Positions 17,879 through 27,983 of a stretch of 64,000 nucleotides of DNA are shown in pieces. The DNA comes from Croceicoccus estronivorus (GTDB lineage: Bacteria; Pseudomonadota; Alphaproteobacteria; Sphingomonadales; Sphingomonadaceae): positions 62,001 to 126,000 of the forward strand of contig NZ_JRQQ01000007.1 in assembly GCF_001625325.1 (NCBI RefSeq). The letters run 5' to 3'. The position numbers and the translations under genes were made by a program. The notes below the pieces were generated by a model. That model was not told the DNA's origin. It saw nothing but the letters and a program-made list of their open reading frames with translations, and did no database searches. Every line of letters begins with the position of its first letter. Position 1 is the stretch's first letter.

Positions 17879-18098
17879 CCACCAAGGCAGATTCTGGCCG
17901 TGCGGCAACCGGGTATGCTCATTTTTTGCGGCGCTCTTGATCGTCGGTGAATAACAGGCCGAATGTTTCGATCAGCGATGATGGCGCTGTAAGTGGTTTC
18001 TGCCATCTTGCCATCCGAAGACGGCGCCATCCAGGGATGTCCTGGCAGACTAAACACAGATGAGGCGCTCTACAGTTCCCGGAGCAACGAACTAAGGC

Positions 18099-19247
18099 CT
18101 ATTGCCGAGGGCTGATGCCGGTTTGGCGATAGGTGTTGGGTGATTGCCCTGTCCAGTTGCGGAAGGCCCGGCGAAAGGCCGCCACGTCGCTGAATTGCAC
18201 GCGATAGGCAATTTCCTTCACCGTCAGTTTGGATTCCACCAAAAGTCGCATTGCCAGTAGGCTCCGGCAATCGTGGCGTATTGTGGTCAATGAACTACCC
18301 TCTTCGGTGAGCCGGCGCCGGAAGGTTGCGGTGGTTAGGCCAAACATCGTGGCCAACTGCGCGAGGCTGGGTGGCTTTTCTGCTCGGGATAAGGCCGCCG
18401 ACGTTGCGGCTGCCGCGCGCTCTTTCAGGCTTTGGCTGTCATATCCGGGCGGCAGAAGATCGAATGGGAAAAGTGTGAACAGAGTCGACAGCTCGTCATA
18501 TGTGCGCACCACCGGTCGTTCGAGGTAATAAGCGGGGAACTGGAAGCCGTTGAATGCCCGGTCGAATTCCGGCTCCATCTGGAGCAGATCGTTGAATGCG
18601 AGACGCTCGTTCGCAGCCGGGAAGTTGAGCATTACGCTATCGAGGCGGATTTCCTCGTGCGTCAGCCAGCCAAACATGCGGTGGAACGATGCAAGTCCGA
18701 ACATGATCACCAGCATGTCGCCGACGCCGCGCCCCTTGATGCGGGTATCGAGCACTAGAGTGGCGGTATTGCCGTCCACTTCGAGGTCAAGCCTGCCATG
18801 CCCGTCGAACGCCATGTGCTGGAATTGCCCTGCCACTTCTATCGCGGTCTTGAGATCGGGACAGGCAAGCAAAGCAATACACATCAGCCGGAAATTGCGC
18901 ACCGGGTGGGGTTTCAACGCATCGCGGCGACACGCATGATAGTGGAAGGCAAGCACGCAATCCTGCGCGAGCCTCGCAAATGCGACACGCGTTACTTCTC
19001 CTTGTCCGCCCTCTTCAATTAGCTGGCGGCAGGTCGACAATCCGGCCGAAGCGAGTGCTTTGCCAACATCGCCATCGATAGCATCAAGCGCTTCGATCAG
19101 CGCGGAAACTGCGTCCAACGGAACTGTTTGACGCCGCGTTTCTCGAATTGAGCTTTTCACGTGCTGTTCGATTCGAGCATTTCTGCCCCCCTTTTGAGCA
19201 ATTACACCCTCCCAGGAGAATGGGCGCAAGCCGATTATGCTGTCCAT
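18099..19247 (-). CDS. AraC-family transcriptional regulator (OruR/Arabinose_bd type)
   Basis: About 382 residues. The N-terminal effector domain is at about 40-230 (VSALIEALDAIDGDVGKALA, then HYHACRRDALKPHPVRNFRLM). The C-terminal double helix-turn-helix is at about 285-375 (LAQLATMFGLTTATFRRRL and VKEIAYRVQFSDVAAFRRAF). The start is uncertain: ATG 19247 lacks a ribosome site, and an in-frame GTG at 19160 would give about 353 residues, closer to family length. It diverges from the receptor operon beginning at 19304, the obvious target. The 5' end overlaps the region holding that operon's promoter, which also favours the shorter start. Confidence 0.88.
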   Translation of the reverse strand: MDSIIGLRPFSWEGVIAQKGGRNARIEQHVKSSIRETRRQTVPLDAVSALIEALDAIDGDVGKALASAGLSTCRQLIEEGGQGEVTRVAFARLAQDCVLAFHYHACRRDALKPHPVRNFRLMCIALLACPDLKTAIEVAGQFQHMAFDGHGRLDLEVDGNTATLVLDTRIKGRGVGDMLVIMFGLASFHRMFGWLTHEEIRLDSVMLNFPAANERLAFNDLLQMEPEFDRAFNGFQFPAYYLERPVVRTYDELSTLFTLFPFDLLPPGYDSQSLKERAAAATSAALSRAEKPPSLAQLATMFGLTTATFRRRLTEEGSSLTTIRHDCRSLLAMRLLVESKLTVKEIAYRVQFSDVAAFRRAFRNWTGQSPNTYRQTGISPRQ

Positions 19248-19303
19248 CACAATATTGCGTGACTGCGGACAATCGCGGCGCGCCGGGAGGAGAGGAAACC
19301 ATC

Positions 19304-21628
19304 ATGCGTTCAGCATTTCATCGCGTTTGCCTGGCGTCCGCGATTGCCCTTGCCACGGCACTGGCTTCGCGGGCCGCTGCACAGGAGGCACCGGCAAGCG
19401 AGGCTGGCGGCCTGTCGGAAATCGTCGTCACCGCTCAGAAACGCAGCGAAAATCTGCAGCAAACTCCGCTCGCGGTCAGCGCCATCACCAGCGAGATGAT
19501 CGAACAGCGGGGCATTGCCGACGTTTCGAGCCTTACCTCGATTGCGCCCAATCTGGTCGTCGGAATGACCGGCGCGGCAACCGCGAACGTGGCCCTGTTC
19601 ATTCGCGGTATCGGTGAATCCGATACGGTCCTGACCGCAGACAGCCCGGTGGGGATATATGTCGATGGCGTCGTTTTGGGCCGGACATCCGGTGCGGCGT
19701 TCGATCTCGTCGACCTCGAACGGATCGAAGTGCTGCGCGGGCCGCAAGGTACGCTCTATGGCCGCAACACGACCGGTGGTGCGGTCAATCTCATTTCCAA
19801 GAAGCCTGGCGACACATTCTCCGTCGAACAGTCACTGTCATATGGCCGCTTCGACTTCATCCAGTCCAAGACCACCATCGACACCGGCGAATGGGGCGAT
19901 ACCGGCCTCAGGGCGCGGGCGACATACCTTCACAAGCAGCGTGACGGCTATGTCGACAATGTTCTGCGATCCGATAGCGGCGACCCCGGTGCCTACAACA
20001 CTGATGCGTTTCGCATCGCTGTCCGATACGATCATGGCGGTCCGCTGCGCCTCGATTACGCATTCGACTATAACGACCGCCGGGGCGTGAGCATCCCCGT
20101 GCAGTTGATCGCCGCGCGTCCGGACATCCTCGCCTATATCGAAGCGTCTTCCTCACTGGGCGGCGAGGCGCCGCAAATTTCGCGTAAGCGCATGTCGACC
20201 CAGCGCGCCGACACGGACGGCCCCGTCCGCGACAAGATCACCGGTCACAACTTCGTTGCCGAACTGGACCTTTCGGACAGCCTGACACTGCGTTCGCTTA
20301 CCGGTTATCGGACATGGAAAAATACCGTCGTCAGCGACCAGGACGGCAACGGCGGCCTCGTCGGTCTGGTAGTCGATCCCGGCATTCTGGCGGGCGGACC
20401 GTTCGTACCGCTCGGTGTCCAGCCTATCAGCCTCTTTAACCTTTCGTTCGATCGCAGTCAGAAGCAGTTCACGCAGGAAGTGAACCTGTTGGGCAACATC
20501 GGATCCAGCGTCGATTTCGTGCTTGGTGCCTACTATTTCCGCGAAGTCGTGCACGATGCGAACCCGACGAACTTCACGCTTATCCTGCCCAGCGGCGCAC
20601 CCATCGAAGCAGCCCCTGGCGTGTTCGTGAATTCGTTCGGGGTCAATCTCGCGACCGATACCGTCTATCGCCACAAGTCACGTTCCCGCGCACTGTTCGG
20701 CCAGGTTACCGGGCATCTAACCGACCGTCTGAGCCTGACAGCTGGACTGCGCTACACCAGGGACGACAAACACCTCGACCAGACGGTGCCGTTTGTGCGC
20801 CAGCTCGACCGCTCGTTCGACAAGGTGAACTGGGCTGTATCGGCAGATTACAAGGTCAATGACGACATTATGGCCTATGCCCGCGTGGCGACCGGGTACA
20901 AGGCTGGCGGTTTTAGCGCGCGTGCGGCCAACGACGGATTCGAACCAGAGAACCTCACGTCTTACGAAGTGGGCATCAAGTCCGAGCTGTTCGATCGCCG
21001 CCTGAGATTCAACACTGCGGTCTTCTATACCGATCTCAAGGATATCCAGCGTTCCCAGTTCCTCGCCGGTTCCGGTGGGACAATCTCAAATGTCGTGAAC
21101 GCAGGCCATGCCCGCTATATCGGAGTTGAGGCGGAGGCTGCCGCGGCGGTGACGGATGAGCTGACCCTGACGGCGAACTTCGGCTATATCGACCGCAAGT
21201 TCCTCGAATTCGACTTGCTGGATCCGGCGACGGACGAGTTGGTGGACATTTCGGACAGCGCACGCTTCTTTGGCTCTGCCAGCACGACGCTGGCTGCCTC
21301 GGCAGAGTATCGAACGCCGCTGTCATTCGGCGAATTGACCGCGCGCCTCGATTATTCCTATCGAACACGCGTTTATTACACGACCACCGCACTGGTTAAT
21401 CCTTACCACGAAGACATCTCCGATGGGCCGGTCGGGCTGCTCGACGCACGCTTGACTCTCTCGGACATAGAGATGGCCGGTGGCAAGCTGTCCATTGCAG
21501 GATGGGTGAAAAACGTGACGAACGAGGCGCACCAGCAGTGGGGCGTCGATTTCGGCTCGCTGGGCTTTGCCTATGCGAACTATGCGGAGCCTCGCACTTG
21601 GGGCATCGAACTGAAGGTGTCGTACTGA
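19304..21628 (+). CDS. TonB-dependent outer-membrane receptor
   Basis: A 774-residue receptor. ATG 19304 is chosen because GGAGAGGAAACC precedes it and a clean signal peptide follows (MRSAFHRVCLASAIALAT ... ASRAAAQ). The TonB box region is EIVVTAQKRSENLQQTPLAV. The plug has FIRGIGESDTVLTADSPVGI, LERIEVLRGPQGTLYGRNTT and GGAVNLISKKPG. The barrel ends WGIELKVSY with a terminal Tyr. First gene of an operon with a SnoaL-like protein, a flavin/FeS oxidoreductase and a VOC protein, divergent from the AraC regulator. The stop codon overlaps the next start (ATGA). Likely a carbon-substrate importer. Confidence 0.93.
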   Translation: MRSAFHRVCLASAIALATALASRAAAQEAPASEAGGLSEIVVTAQKRSENLQQTPLAVSAITSEMIEQRGIADVSSLTSIAPNLVVGMTGAATANVALFIRGIGESDTVLTADSPVGIYVDGVVLGRTSGAAFDLVDLERIEVLRGPQGTLYGRNTTGGAVNLISKKPGDTFSVEQSLSYGRFDFIQSKTTIDTGEWGDTGLRARATYLHKQRDGYVDNVLRSDSGDPGAYNTDAFRIAVRYDHGGPLRLDYAFDYNDRRGVSIPVQLIAARPDILAYIEASSSLGGEAPQISRKRMSTQRADTDGPVRDKITGHNFVAELDLSDSLTLRSLTGYRTWKNTVVSDQDGNGGLVGLVVDPGILAGGPFVPLGVQPISLFNLSFDRSQKQFTQEVNLLGNIGSSVDFVLGAYYFREVVHDANPTNFTLILPSGAPIEAAPGVFVNSFGVNLATDTVYRHKSRSRALFGQVTGHLTDRLSLTAGLRYTRDDKHLDQTVPFVRQLDRSFDKVNWAVSADYKVNDDIMAYARVATGYKAGGFSARAANDGFEPENLTSYEVGIKSELFDRRLRFNTAVFYTDLKDIQRSQFLAGSGGTISNVVNAGHARYIGVEAEAAAAVTDELTLTANFGYIDRKFLEFDLLDPATDELVDISDSARFFGSASTTLAASAEYRTPLSFGELTARLDYSYRTRVYYTTTALVNPYHEDISDGPVGLLDARLTLSDIEMAGGKLSIAGWVKNVTNEAHQQWGVDFGSLGFAYANYAEPRTWGIELKVSY

Positions 21629-22119
21629 TGCCCGGCGCACCTGCCTACGAGCCATCCGCGAGCGATCATATCGCTGTGCTGAATCTGCTCCACGCCTATA
21701 GCGATGCCATCGATCACGGCGACTTCGACCGGGTGGATGCCATGTTCCGACAGGCCGACGTTTACATGCCGGGATCGGATCGCCCGAGTGTGCAGGCCGG
21801 GCATGGCGGTTTCGGTGACCTGCTGCGTAGCGCGGTAAAGGTCTATCCACCCGGCGGCACCCCCCGAACCCGACATGTCTGCACGAATGCCCAGATCTGG
21901 TTCGACGGACCGGATGCAGCCCGCAGTCGCAGCTATTTCACCGTGTTCCAGGAGACTGAGCCCCGCAAGGTCGAGGCGATCTTCATTGGCACTTACGACG
22001 ATCGCTTCGTCCGTGCCGACGGTGAATGGCGCTTTGCAGAACGACGTGAAGGCGTGACGGGCATCGGCAATGCTTCGGCCCACCTCTTCATTCCATTCGA
22101 CGTTCCCCTCGACCACTGA
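21628..22119 (+). CDS. SnoaL-like / NTF2-fold protein
   Basis: A 163-residue protein beginning at the ATG that overlaps the receptor stop. Typical NTF2/SnoaL_4 pattern: HIAVLNLLHAYSDAIDHGDFD (about 12-32), the RVDAMFRQADVYMPG strand, TRHVCTNAQIWFDGPDAARS and the closing DGEWRFAERREGV. Members are small cone-shaped ligand-binding or lyase, isomerase and dehydratase proteins; RTRHVC supplies the conserved His region. The strict overlap with the receptor gene suggests it meets the imported substrate or its first product. Specific reaction unknown. Confidence 0.85.
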   Translation: MPGAPAYEPSASDHIAVLNLLHAYSDAIDHGDFDRVDAMFRQADVYMPGSDRPSVQAGHGGFGDLLRSAVKVYPPGGTPRTRHVCTNAQIWFDGPDAARSRSYFTVFQETEPRKVEAIFIGTYDDRFVRADGEWRFAERREGVTGIGNASAHLFIPFDVPLDH

Positions 22120-22140
22120 GCCCAGCGAGGAACTTTCTTT

Positions 22141-24258
22141 ATGCCCACATCTCACCCCCACTTGCTTGCACCTGGGCACATTGGTCCAATGGAGTTGCGC
22201 AACCGACTGCTCCTTACAGCAATGGGCACCGGTTATGCAGAGGAAGACGGCAGTTGCGGGGACCGCATCCTTGCGTTCAACCGGAGCATAGCAGAAGGTG
22301 GCACTGCCCTTGTTACCATGGGCGTGGTCGGGGTGGGTTGGCCGTTAGGCAACAACATGCCGCGCCAGCCGGCTATCTCGGAAGACCGCTTCATTCCCGG
22401 TATCCGCCGCGTGGCGGACGTAGTCCATGAAGCGGGGGCCAAGTTTGCCATCCAGCTTCATTTTGGCGGCATGGTCGCAAATGCCGCAGCCGGACAGCCG
22501 GCATGGTGCCCATCCGTTCCCTTGGAGGAGGAAGACAGCGGGCTTGGCGCAGCCTACCTTCCCGAAGAAGTCGAAGCAGGTGGGTTCGCCAACCTGCCGC
22601 CGCTGATCTACCATGAGATGACACAGGCGGATATCGATGCGGTCATCGCCATGTTCGCCCAGGGCGCGCGGCGGGCAAAGGAAGCTGGTGCCGACGGGCT
22701 CGAGATCCATGGCGGGCATGGTTATCTGTTCTCCTCGTTTCTCTCGCCCGTTACCAATCGCCGCATCGATGTCTATGGCGGTTCACTGGAGAACCGTGCC
22801 CGTCTGCTGGTGGACACCGTACGCGCGGTGCGGTCCGCCGTGGGGCCGGATACGGCACTATGGTGCAAGATCGACGCCGTCGAATACGGACGCAAAGGCG
22901 GAATTACGCTGGACGATGCCATCGCCACAGCCCGAATGGTGGAAGCTGCAGGGGCGGACGCCATCACCACCACCGCCTATCACGATCCGCGTGTGGGAGC
23001 GCTTCATTCCGGCTCGCACACGCCTCAAACGCCCGGATTGAATGCCGACAAGGCAGCCGCGATCAAGGCGGCCGTGAACATACCTGTCATCCTTTCGGGG
23101 CGGATCGAACCGGATCTGGGGGACAAGGTCATCGCCAGGAACGAGGCGGACTTCATTGCCATGGGGCGCAAGCTTCTGGCCGATCCGGCACTGCCAAACA
23201 AGCTTTTGGCCGGGCGCGAACAAGACATCCTGCCCTGCATTTATTGCTACACTTGCATCAGCGCGATCTACGAAAGGCAGACGGCACGGTGCGCCGTCAA
23301 TCCCCAAACCGGGTTCGAAGAAGAAGGGTGGCTGACCCGAACTGAAACACCGAAGAGGGTTCTCGTTATCGGGGGTGGGCCTGCGGGCATGGAGGCGGCG
23401 CGCAGGCTGGACGCGCGGGGCCATGCAACAACCTTGCTCGAACAGGGCAATCGGCTTGGCGGGACACTGCAATTCGCTTCTATTGCCTATGCGCCCAACG
23501 AGCGGATTCTCGATTGGCTGCGGCGCGGGATCGACGACTCGAAGGTCGACGTCCGGCTCAAGACGGAGGCAACGGAAGATCTCGTACGTTCATTGATGCC
23601 CGATGCCGTGATTGTTGCCACGGGCGCGCGCAGGGATCTGCCTGATATTCCCGGTACGCATCTTCCCCATGTGCTGGGTGGTGACGATCTGCGCCGTCTC
23701 GTGATGGGTGAGGATATGGATGGTTTGCGCGACAAGATGGGCCTTGCAACCCGCCTTGCGGCGAAAGCCAGCGCTATGACCGGCCTCACACGTGATCCCG
23801 GCTTCATTCGTGAAGCCAGCAAGTCGTGGCTTCCCTTGGGCAAGCGCATCGTCATTGTTGGGGGTGATCTGGTCGGACTGGAGCTGGCCGAATTCCTTGC
23901 CGAACGCGGTCGCAAAATAGCCGTGATCGACGAAAACAGTCACTTCGGACGCGGGCTGACCATCGTACGCAGGTGGCGGGTGTTCGACGAATTGCAGAAT
24001 CTGGGTGTCACCCTCCGTCCGGGTCATACGGAGATCGCTATCGAATCCGATCATGTCGCGGCTCGCGATCCCCAGGGTGTGACGGTTCAAATGCCGGCTG
24101 ATCACGTGATCGTGGCCAAGGGCGCACGGGGCGAACTCGGGCTGGCCCACTCGCTGGAACGCGCGGGGTTTGCCATCCACGCCATCGGTGATTGCACCGG
24201 CATTGGCTATATCGAAGGCGCGATACGCTCCGCCGCGCAGGTCGCACGCGCGATCTGA
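22141..24258 (+). CDS. Old-yellow-enzyme / 2,4-dienoyl-CoA-reductase-like flavin-FeS oxidoreductase
   Basis: A 705-residue three-part enzyme. The FMN TIM barrel is at about 8-345 (DGLEIHGGHGYLFSSFLSP, VTNRRIDVYGGSLENR, ADFIAMGRKLLADP). A [4Fe-4S] Cys cluster follows at about 365-385 (CIYCYTC, then Cys 12 residues later in RCAVNP). The C-terminal FAD/NAD(P) module is at about 400-700 (RVLVIGGGPAGMEAARRL; VIVATGARRDLPDIPG; RIVIVGGDLVGLELAEFL). It is built like DCR (FadH) and the BaiCD/CadH family, which reduce activated C=C bonds with NAD(P)H. The first three Cys are spaced C-x2-C-x2-C rather than the C-x2-C-x3-C of FadH. Third gene of the AraC-linked receptor operon. A steroid, enone or aromatic enoyl substrate is possible. 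Confidence 0.9.
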   Translation: MPTSHPHLLAPGHIGPMELRNRLLLTAMGTGYAEEDGSCGDRILAFNRSIAEGGTALVTMGVVGVGWPLGNNMPRQPAISEDRFIPGIRRVADVVHEAGAKFAIQLHFGGMVANAAAGQPAWCPSVPLEEEDSGLGAAYLPEEVEAGGFANLPPLIYHEMTQADIDAVIAMFAQGARRAKEAGADGLEIHGGHGYLFSSFLSPVTNRRIDVYGGSLENRARLLVDTVRAVRSAVGPDTALWCKIDAVEYGRKGGITLDDAIATARMVEAAGADAITTTAYHDPRVGALHSGSHTPQTPGLNADKAAAIKAAVNIPVILSGRIEPDLGDKVIARNEADFIAMGRKLLADPALPNKLLAGREQDILPCIYCYTCISAIYERQTARCAVNPQTGFEEEGWLTRTETPKRVLVIGGGPAGMEAARRLDARGHATTLLEQGNRLGGTLQFASIAYAPNERILDWLRRGIDDSKVDVRLKTEATEDLVRSLMPDAVIVATGARRDLPDIPGTHLPHVLGGDDLRRLVMGEDMDGLRDKMGLATRLAAKASAMTGLTRDPGFIREASKSWLPLGKRIVIVGGDLVGLELAEFLAERGRKIAVIDENSHFGRGLTIVRRWRVFDELQNLGVTLRPGHTEIAIESDHVAARDPQGVTVQMPADHVIVAKGARGELGLAHSLERAGFAIHAIGDCTGIGYIEGAIRSAAQVARAI

Positions 24259-24291
24259 CGTGATTTACCGGCCAATTGCAGGAGAGCAGCC

Positions 24292-24747
24292 ATGGGGCTG
24301 AGAGGCGTGAACCGCGTTCTGATTGTGGTGCATGACATCGAGCGGGCGAAGCGGCAGTATTGCGACCTGTTGGGGGCAACTTTCGTGGATGCTGACTGGA
24401 CCGGCGAGCCGTTTGGTATCCGTGTCGCAATTGCATGGGATGCGGGAATAGAACTGCGCGCGCCGCTTCCGGGGCACGAAACGAACAGCGCAGTATCGCA
24501 ATTCCTCGCTTCCAGAGGCGAAGGCGTAATGAATGTTTTCTTTGGCGTGGATGACGGAGATGTCGCGATGGAGAAAGCCGCCGCCGACGGTTATGGCTGC
24601 ATCCATGGGCTTGATTATACACAAGCAGAAATCGACCGGCACCTTGGTGGCCGGTTCGAGCGATATCAGGAATTCATGCTCGACTCCTGGGAACGATGCG
24701 GATTTGCCGTCAGTCTTGCGCGGATCGACGAAAAAGAGCGCCGATGA
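24292..24747 (+). CDS. Single-domain VOC protein
   Basis: A 151-residue protein with the glyoxalase/VOC start GVNRVLIVVHDIERAKRQYCDLLG and a second half GEGVMNVFFGVDDGDVAMEKA. Ribosome site AGGAGAG. The first-strand metal His is Asn (GVNRV), and the C-terminal region departs from standard VOC proteins, so metal binding is doubtful. Last gene of the operon that starts at 19304. Confidence 0.75.
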   Translation: MGLRGVNRVLIVVHDIERAKRQYCDLLGATFVDADWTGEPFGIRVAIAWDAGIELRAPLPGHETNSAVSQFLASRGEGVMNVFFGVDDGDVAMEKAAADGYGCIHGLDYTQAEIDRHLGGRFERYQEFMLDSWERCGFAVSLARIDEKERR

Positions 24748-25198
24748 TTGATATGCTCGGAGATATAGCCAGAGCAAACTGGGGTGAGGGGCAATTTGCG
24801 ACCATCTGAAACAAGTTGCGGGCAGACTGACTGTGCGCCAGTTCTCCGATCCTTAGCATATCCGCCCGAACCACCTTTTCTCTGGCTTTGATCACAGTGC
24901 ATGGTCTCCGCTCCACTTTTCGGAATTGAGCGGGGTAGGAAACACAGTTCGATCGGGAAGAAGGGGAGATGGCGGGTCTCAAGCAGCAGGGGTGCTCTAT
25001 CTACGGAGCCAGACTTCACGAGTTCGACGAAGTCGCGATCAAACCGTAAGGTGGCGCAACGTCGGAAAGCTGCGCCCGTGTAGGTTGTGCCCAATGGAGC
25101 GGAACGAGTTCGAACCCAATTTATAGTTGTAAAGCGTCCGCAATATTGTCGTATCCGAACTTACAACGTCAGGCGCTGAAAGCCGAGTAACTCTGGGT
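24748..25198. other. Intergenic gap between convergent genes
   Basis: 450 bases between the VOC gene and the oppositely oriented M20 peptidase gene. Short frames are present on both strands, but none has a family signature. No hairpin terminator was evident to me. Confidence 0.55.
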
Positions 25199-26623
25199 CT
25201 ATTCACCGCCAGCGTAGCGCCGGATCAGTGCATAGATATAGTCACGCCCGCGATACACGCTGTCGACCCGGATATTCTCGTTAATTCCGTGGGCCCCATT
25301 TCCATCGCCATCCAGCAGGATGCCCGGCACACCATAGGTCGGCACGCCATTGGCGCTCAGATATTTTCCGTCAGTCCCGGCTGTCAGCAGGGATGGCACT
25401 ACAGGAATGCCGGGATAGAACTGCCGCGCAATTGCCTCGGCTGGGCCCAGAATGTCGGGATCGAGGTCGGGAGCCACAGCAACGATGTCCGTTTCCTGTC
25501 CGGGCGCCAAGGAAAGTGTCACGTTGGTCCCCACGATGGCTTGCGCCAGATGGTTCTGGACATCGCCGATGCGATCACCCGGCAAGAGCCGGCACTGGAT
25601 CGTCGCCTTGGCGCTTTGCGGCAGGGCATTGGTCGCGCCGCCGCCATTGATGACCGTCACAACGCATGTGGTTCGCAGCATGGCATTGTAGGTGACATTG
25701 GCGGCCAGTACCGCAGCTGCTCCGGCATTGTCGGGATTTCGCGCGAAGGCGGCCATGCTCGCACCCATTTCGCCGCCCACAATCGGTGCCATTCGCTCGA
25801 AATAGGCCCTGGTTGTCGAGCTGGCCTGGACAGGGAAAGGTGCCGCGTTGATATTCAACAGGGCCTGGGCCAGATCATTGATCGCGTTATCGGGCCTCGG
25901 GCGTGAACTGTGCCCGCCTGGATTGCGGCTTTCGACAGTGAAATCCACTGCCTGCTTTTCCCCCACTGCCAGGTACAGTGCGACAGGTTTGCCCTCTGCA
26001 TCGGCCTGTCCATAGCCACCTTCGTTCAAGGCAAAGTCGGCAGCGACCGCGTCCGGCCGATTGTGGATCAACCATTCGACCCCGTTTTGCCAGGGACTGC
26101 TTTCCTCACCGCAGGTCAGCGCAATCTTGACTGTCCGGCGCGGTTGAAATCCCTCTTTCTTCATCCGGATCAGGCTGTCGAGCCAAATCGCGGACAGGGC
26201 CTTGTCATCGATGACGCCTCTGGCAATGAACTTGCCATCCTGTTCGACAAGGCGAAACGGATCTCGGCCCCAATCATCGGCCTTGGCTTCAACTACGTCG
26301 ATATGATCGACCAGCAGCATCGCGCCCGCTGACGGGTCGCTGCCCGGCAGGCGAGCGATCAGACCGCCTTCCTTCGGGTGCCCTTCTGGCATGAACACTT
26401 CGGCATCCTCAGGCCCGAAATTCGCCGCGCGTAACCGCGCCAGCATCCGTTCGGCCGCCAATGTGCAATCCCCGTCGGGATAGGACGTGTCAGTTTCTAC
26501 CAGTGTCTGATAAATGGCGCGAAATTCTGCCTGATCCGGTCGCAGTTCGGGCACCTCTGCCCTGACCACTTCAGGAATTATCAAAGCGGTACACGCCAAC
26601 AGGGCAAAAAGCGGCTTGATCAC
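25199..26623 (-). CDS. M20-family zinc metallopeptidase, exported
   Basis: About 474 residues. A GTG at 26623 lies eight bases after GGAGAG and is preferred to the GTG at 26629. The signal peptide is about 1-22 (FALLACTALIIPEVVRA). Metal and catalytic motifs are in order: LLVDHIDVVE (His and Asp), IDDKA (bridging Asp), TCGEES (catalytic Glu pair), NPGGHSSRP (dimerisation-domain His) and GAHGINENI (last His). The likely role is periplasmic hydrolysis of peptides or acylated amino acids. It is the last gene on the minus strand after LuxR, the flavin monooxygenase and the Rieske gene; linkage to them is by direction only, with gaps of about 100-150 bases. Confidence 0.9.
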   Translation of the reverse strand: MIKPLFALLACTALIIPEVVRAEVPELRPDQAEFRAIYQTLVETDTSYPDGDCTLAAERMLARLRAANFGPEDAEVFMPEGHPKEGGLIARLPGSDPSAGAMLLVDHIDVVEAKADDWGRDPFRLVEQDGKFIARGVIDDKALSAIWLDSLIRMKKEGFQPRRTVKIALTCGEESSPWQNGVEWLIHNRPDAVAADFALNEGGYGQADAEGKPVALYLAVGEKQAVDFTVESRNPGGHSSRPRPDNAINDLAQALLNINAAPFPVQASSTTRAYFERMAPIVGGEMGASMAAFARNPDNAGAAAVLAANVTYNAMLRTTCVVTVINGGGATNALPQSAKATIQCRLLPGDRIGDVQNHLAQAIVGTNVTLSLAPGQETDIVAVAPDLDPDILGPAEAIARQFYPGIPVVPSLLTAGTDGKYLSANGVPTYGVPGILLDGDGNGAHGINENIRVDSVYRGRDYIYALIRRYAGGE

Positions 26624-26774
26624 TATCACCTCTCCAATTTTGCACCATGTGGCATAAATGGATTGGGAATAACAAGCCTTGGCCTTCTTTAGTTACACGG
26701 GCAGCGTGTGTTCTTGGCCTCTGATCTTCGCGGCATCGGATCAGTCCTCCGGGGTGGCCTATGGAAGCGCAAGG

Positions 26775-27983
26775 TCAATGAAGCGGTGTTGCTGCTCGGT
26801 TTTTTGTACGAGGTAAGGTGCTGTCTTGCAGGGGGAAGGGGGCTGGCAAATCCGTTCGCGAGGCTGAGAAAAAGACTGGGCCGATTAGTGCCAACAGCCG
26901 GATCAACTCTGTTTTCGTGCGGACACCGAGCTTTTCGTAGATGGAGCCGAGGTGAAACCGTAAGGTCGAGTAGCCGATATTGAGCTGTTCCCGTACGGTG
27001 TCGAATTCCGCGCCGTTTAAGACCAGGCAAACGATTTCCGTCTCTTTTGCGGTCAGACCGAACCCCTGCCTGATGCTTCGCTGAGGGCAGTCATAATGGT
27101 GTTGGGATTCGAGAAGGTAGACCACAGCGCAACGTGAAAGTGGTTTCACTGGCTGATCGCGCAATGACACGGCTTTGACGATGATTCGCCAGTTGTCTGT
27201 TTCCGTGGCGGAATCGATCCGCATGGCACCGGTCATTGCGCTGCCTCGTGGATCGGAGGGCAATGTCAGGGCTTGTGTGATCAGGCTTTGCAGTTCCCGG
27301 TCCCACATGGGATCGCCGATTGTCAGCCGGTCATTCCTGATCGAAATGGTGTCATTGCCGGCAAGAATTTCGGTCGCGTTACCATTTATCGGGTACGCAT
27401 ATCCATTCGGATCGATCAACACGATTCCTATCCCGGTCCCGTGTGAGATGTCGGCATTCAGACGCCCGATATTGTCGAGTTGTTCCATTCGCGCGCTGAT
27501 TTTGAAGGCACTCCGCAAGTGCTTTGAAATCCGGGTGAGCAGAGCTTCGTCGGTAGTCGCGAAAGGCGGGTCTTTCGAATGCCGGGTGGCATGAAGATAG
27601 AAACTGGTGCCATTCTGCATACCGATACAGGCGGACATGCTGCGCGCGACGCGGTAGCGGCCCAATAGGGAAACGAAGTCAGGGGGGCAACTGCGCTGGG
27701 AAAAGTCGTTGATGCGCAAGATCTGCCCTGGACGGAGGGCGAGATCAATTCGCTGGTTGATACCCCGTGTTTGCCACGCGGTGATATCGCGCGGTTGCGT
27801 GCGAACGCCGGCGCCAATGAAGTGTTCGGTCTCACCCCGTTCGACAGGTTGATATTCCAGGATGACGGCTTTGGCATGCAAAGGAACCAGCAAGTGCGCG
27901 AGAGCATCTTCCCACGGCTGTCCGCCTGCCGCAGCGTCGTAGATTGCCATCACGGCGTCATGGAACCGGTCCACGTCGTCCAA
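26775..27983 (-). CDS. LuxR-type helix-turn-helix transcriptional regulator
   Basis: A 402-residue regulator. The C-terminal LuxR HTH is at about 305-365 (GLTAKETEIVCLVLNGA, then STLRFHLGSIYEKLGVRTK). The long N-terminal region shows PAS/GAF-like segments (GTGIGIVLIDPNGYAYPING) but no autoinducer-domain signature. The start is TTG 27983 after GGGAGAGAG (GTG 27974 is an alternative). It lies 108 bases downstream of the HsaA-like monooxygenase gene in the same direction. It may sense an intermediate of the Rieske/monooxygenase pathway, by location only. Confidence 0.85.
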   Translation of the reverse strand: MDDVDRFHDAVMAIYDAAAGGQPWEDALAHLLVPLHAKAVILEYQPVERGETEHFIGAGVRTQPRDITAWQTRGINQRIDLALRPGQILRINDFSQRSCPPDFVSLLGRYRVARSMSACIGMQNGTSFYLHATRHSKDPPFATTDEALLTRISKHLRSAFKISARMEQLDNIGRLNADISHGTGIGIVLIDPNGYAYPINGNATEILAGNDTISIRNDRLTIGDPMWDRELQSLITQALTLPSDPRGSAMTGAMRIDSATETDNWRIIVKAVSLRDQPVKPLSRCAVVYLLESQHHYDCPQRSIRQGFGLTAKETEIVCLVLNGAEFDTVREQLNIGYSTLRFHLGSIYEKLGVRTKTELIRLLALIGPVFFSASRTDLPAPFPLQDSTLPRTKNRAATPLH

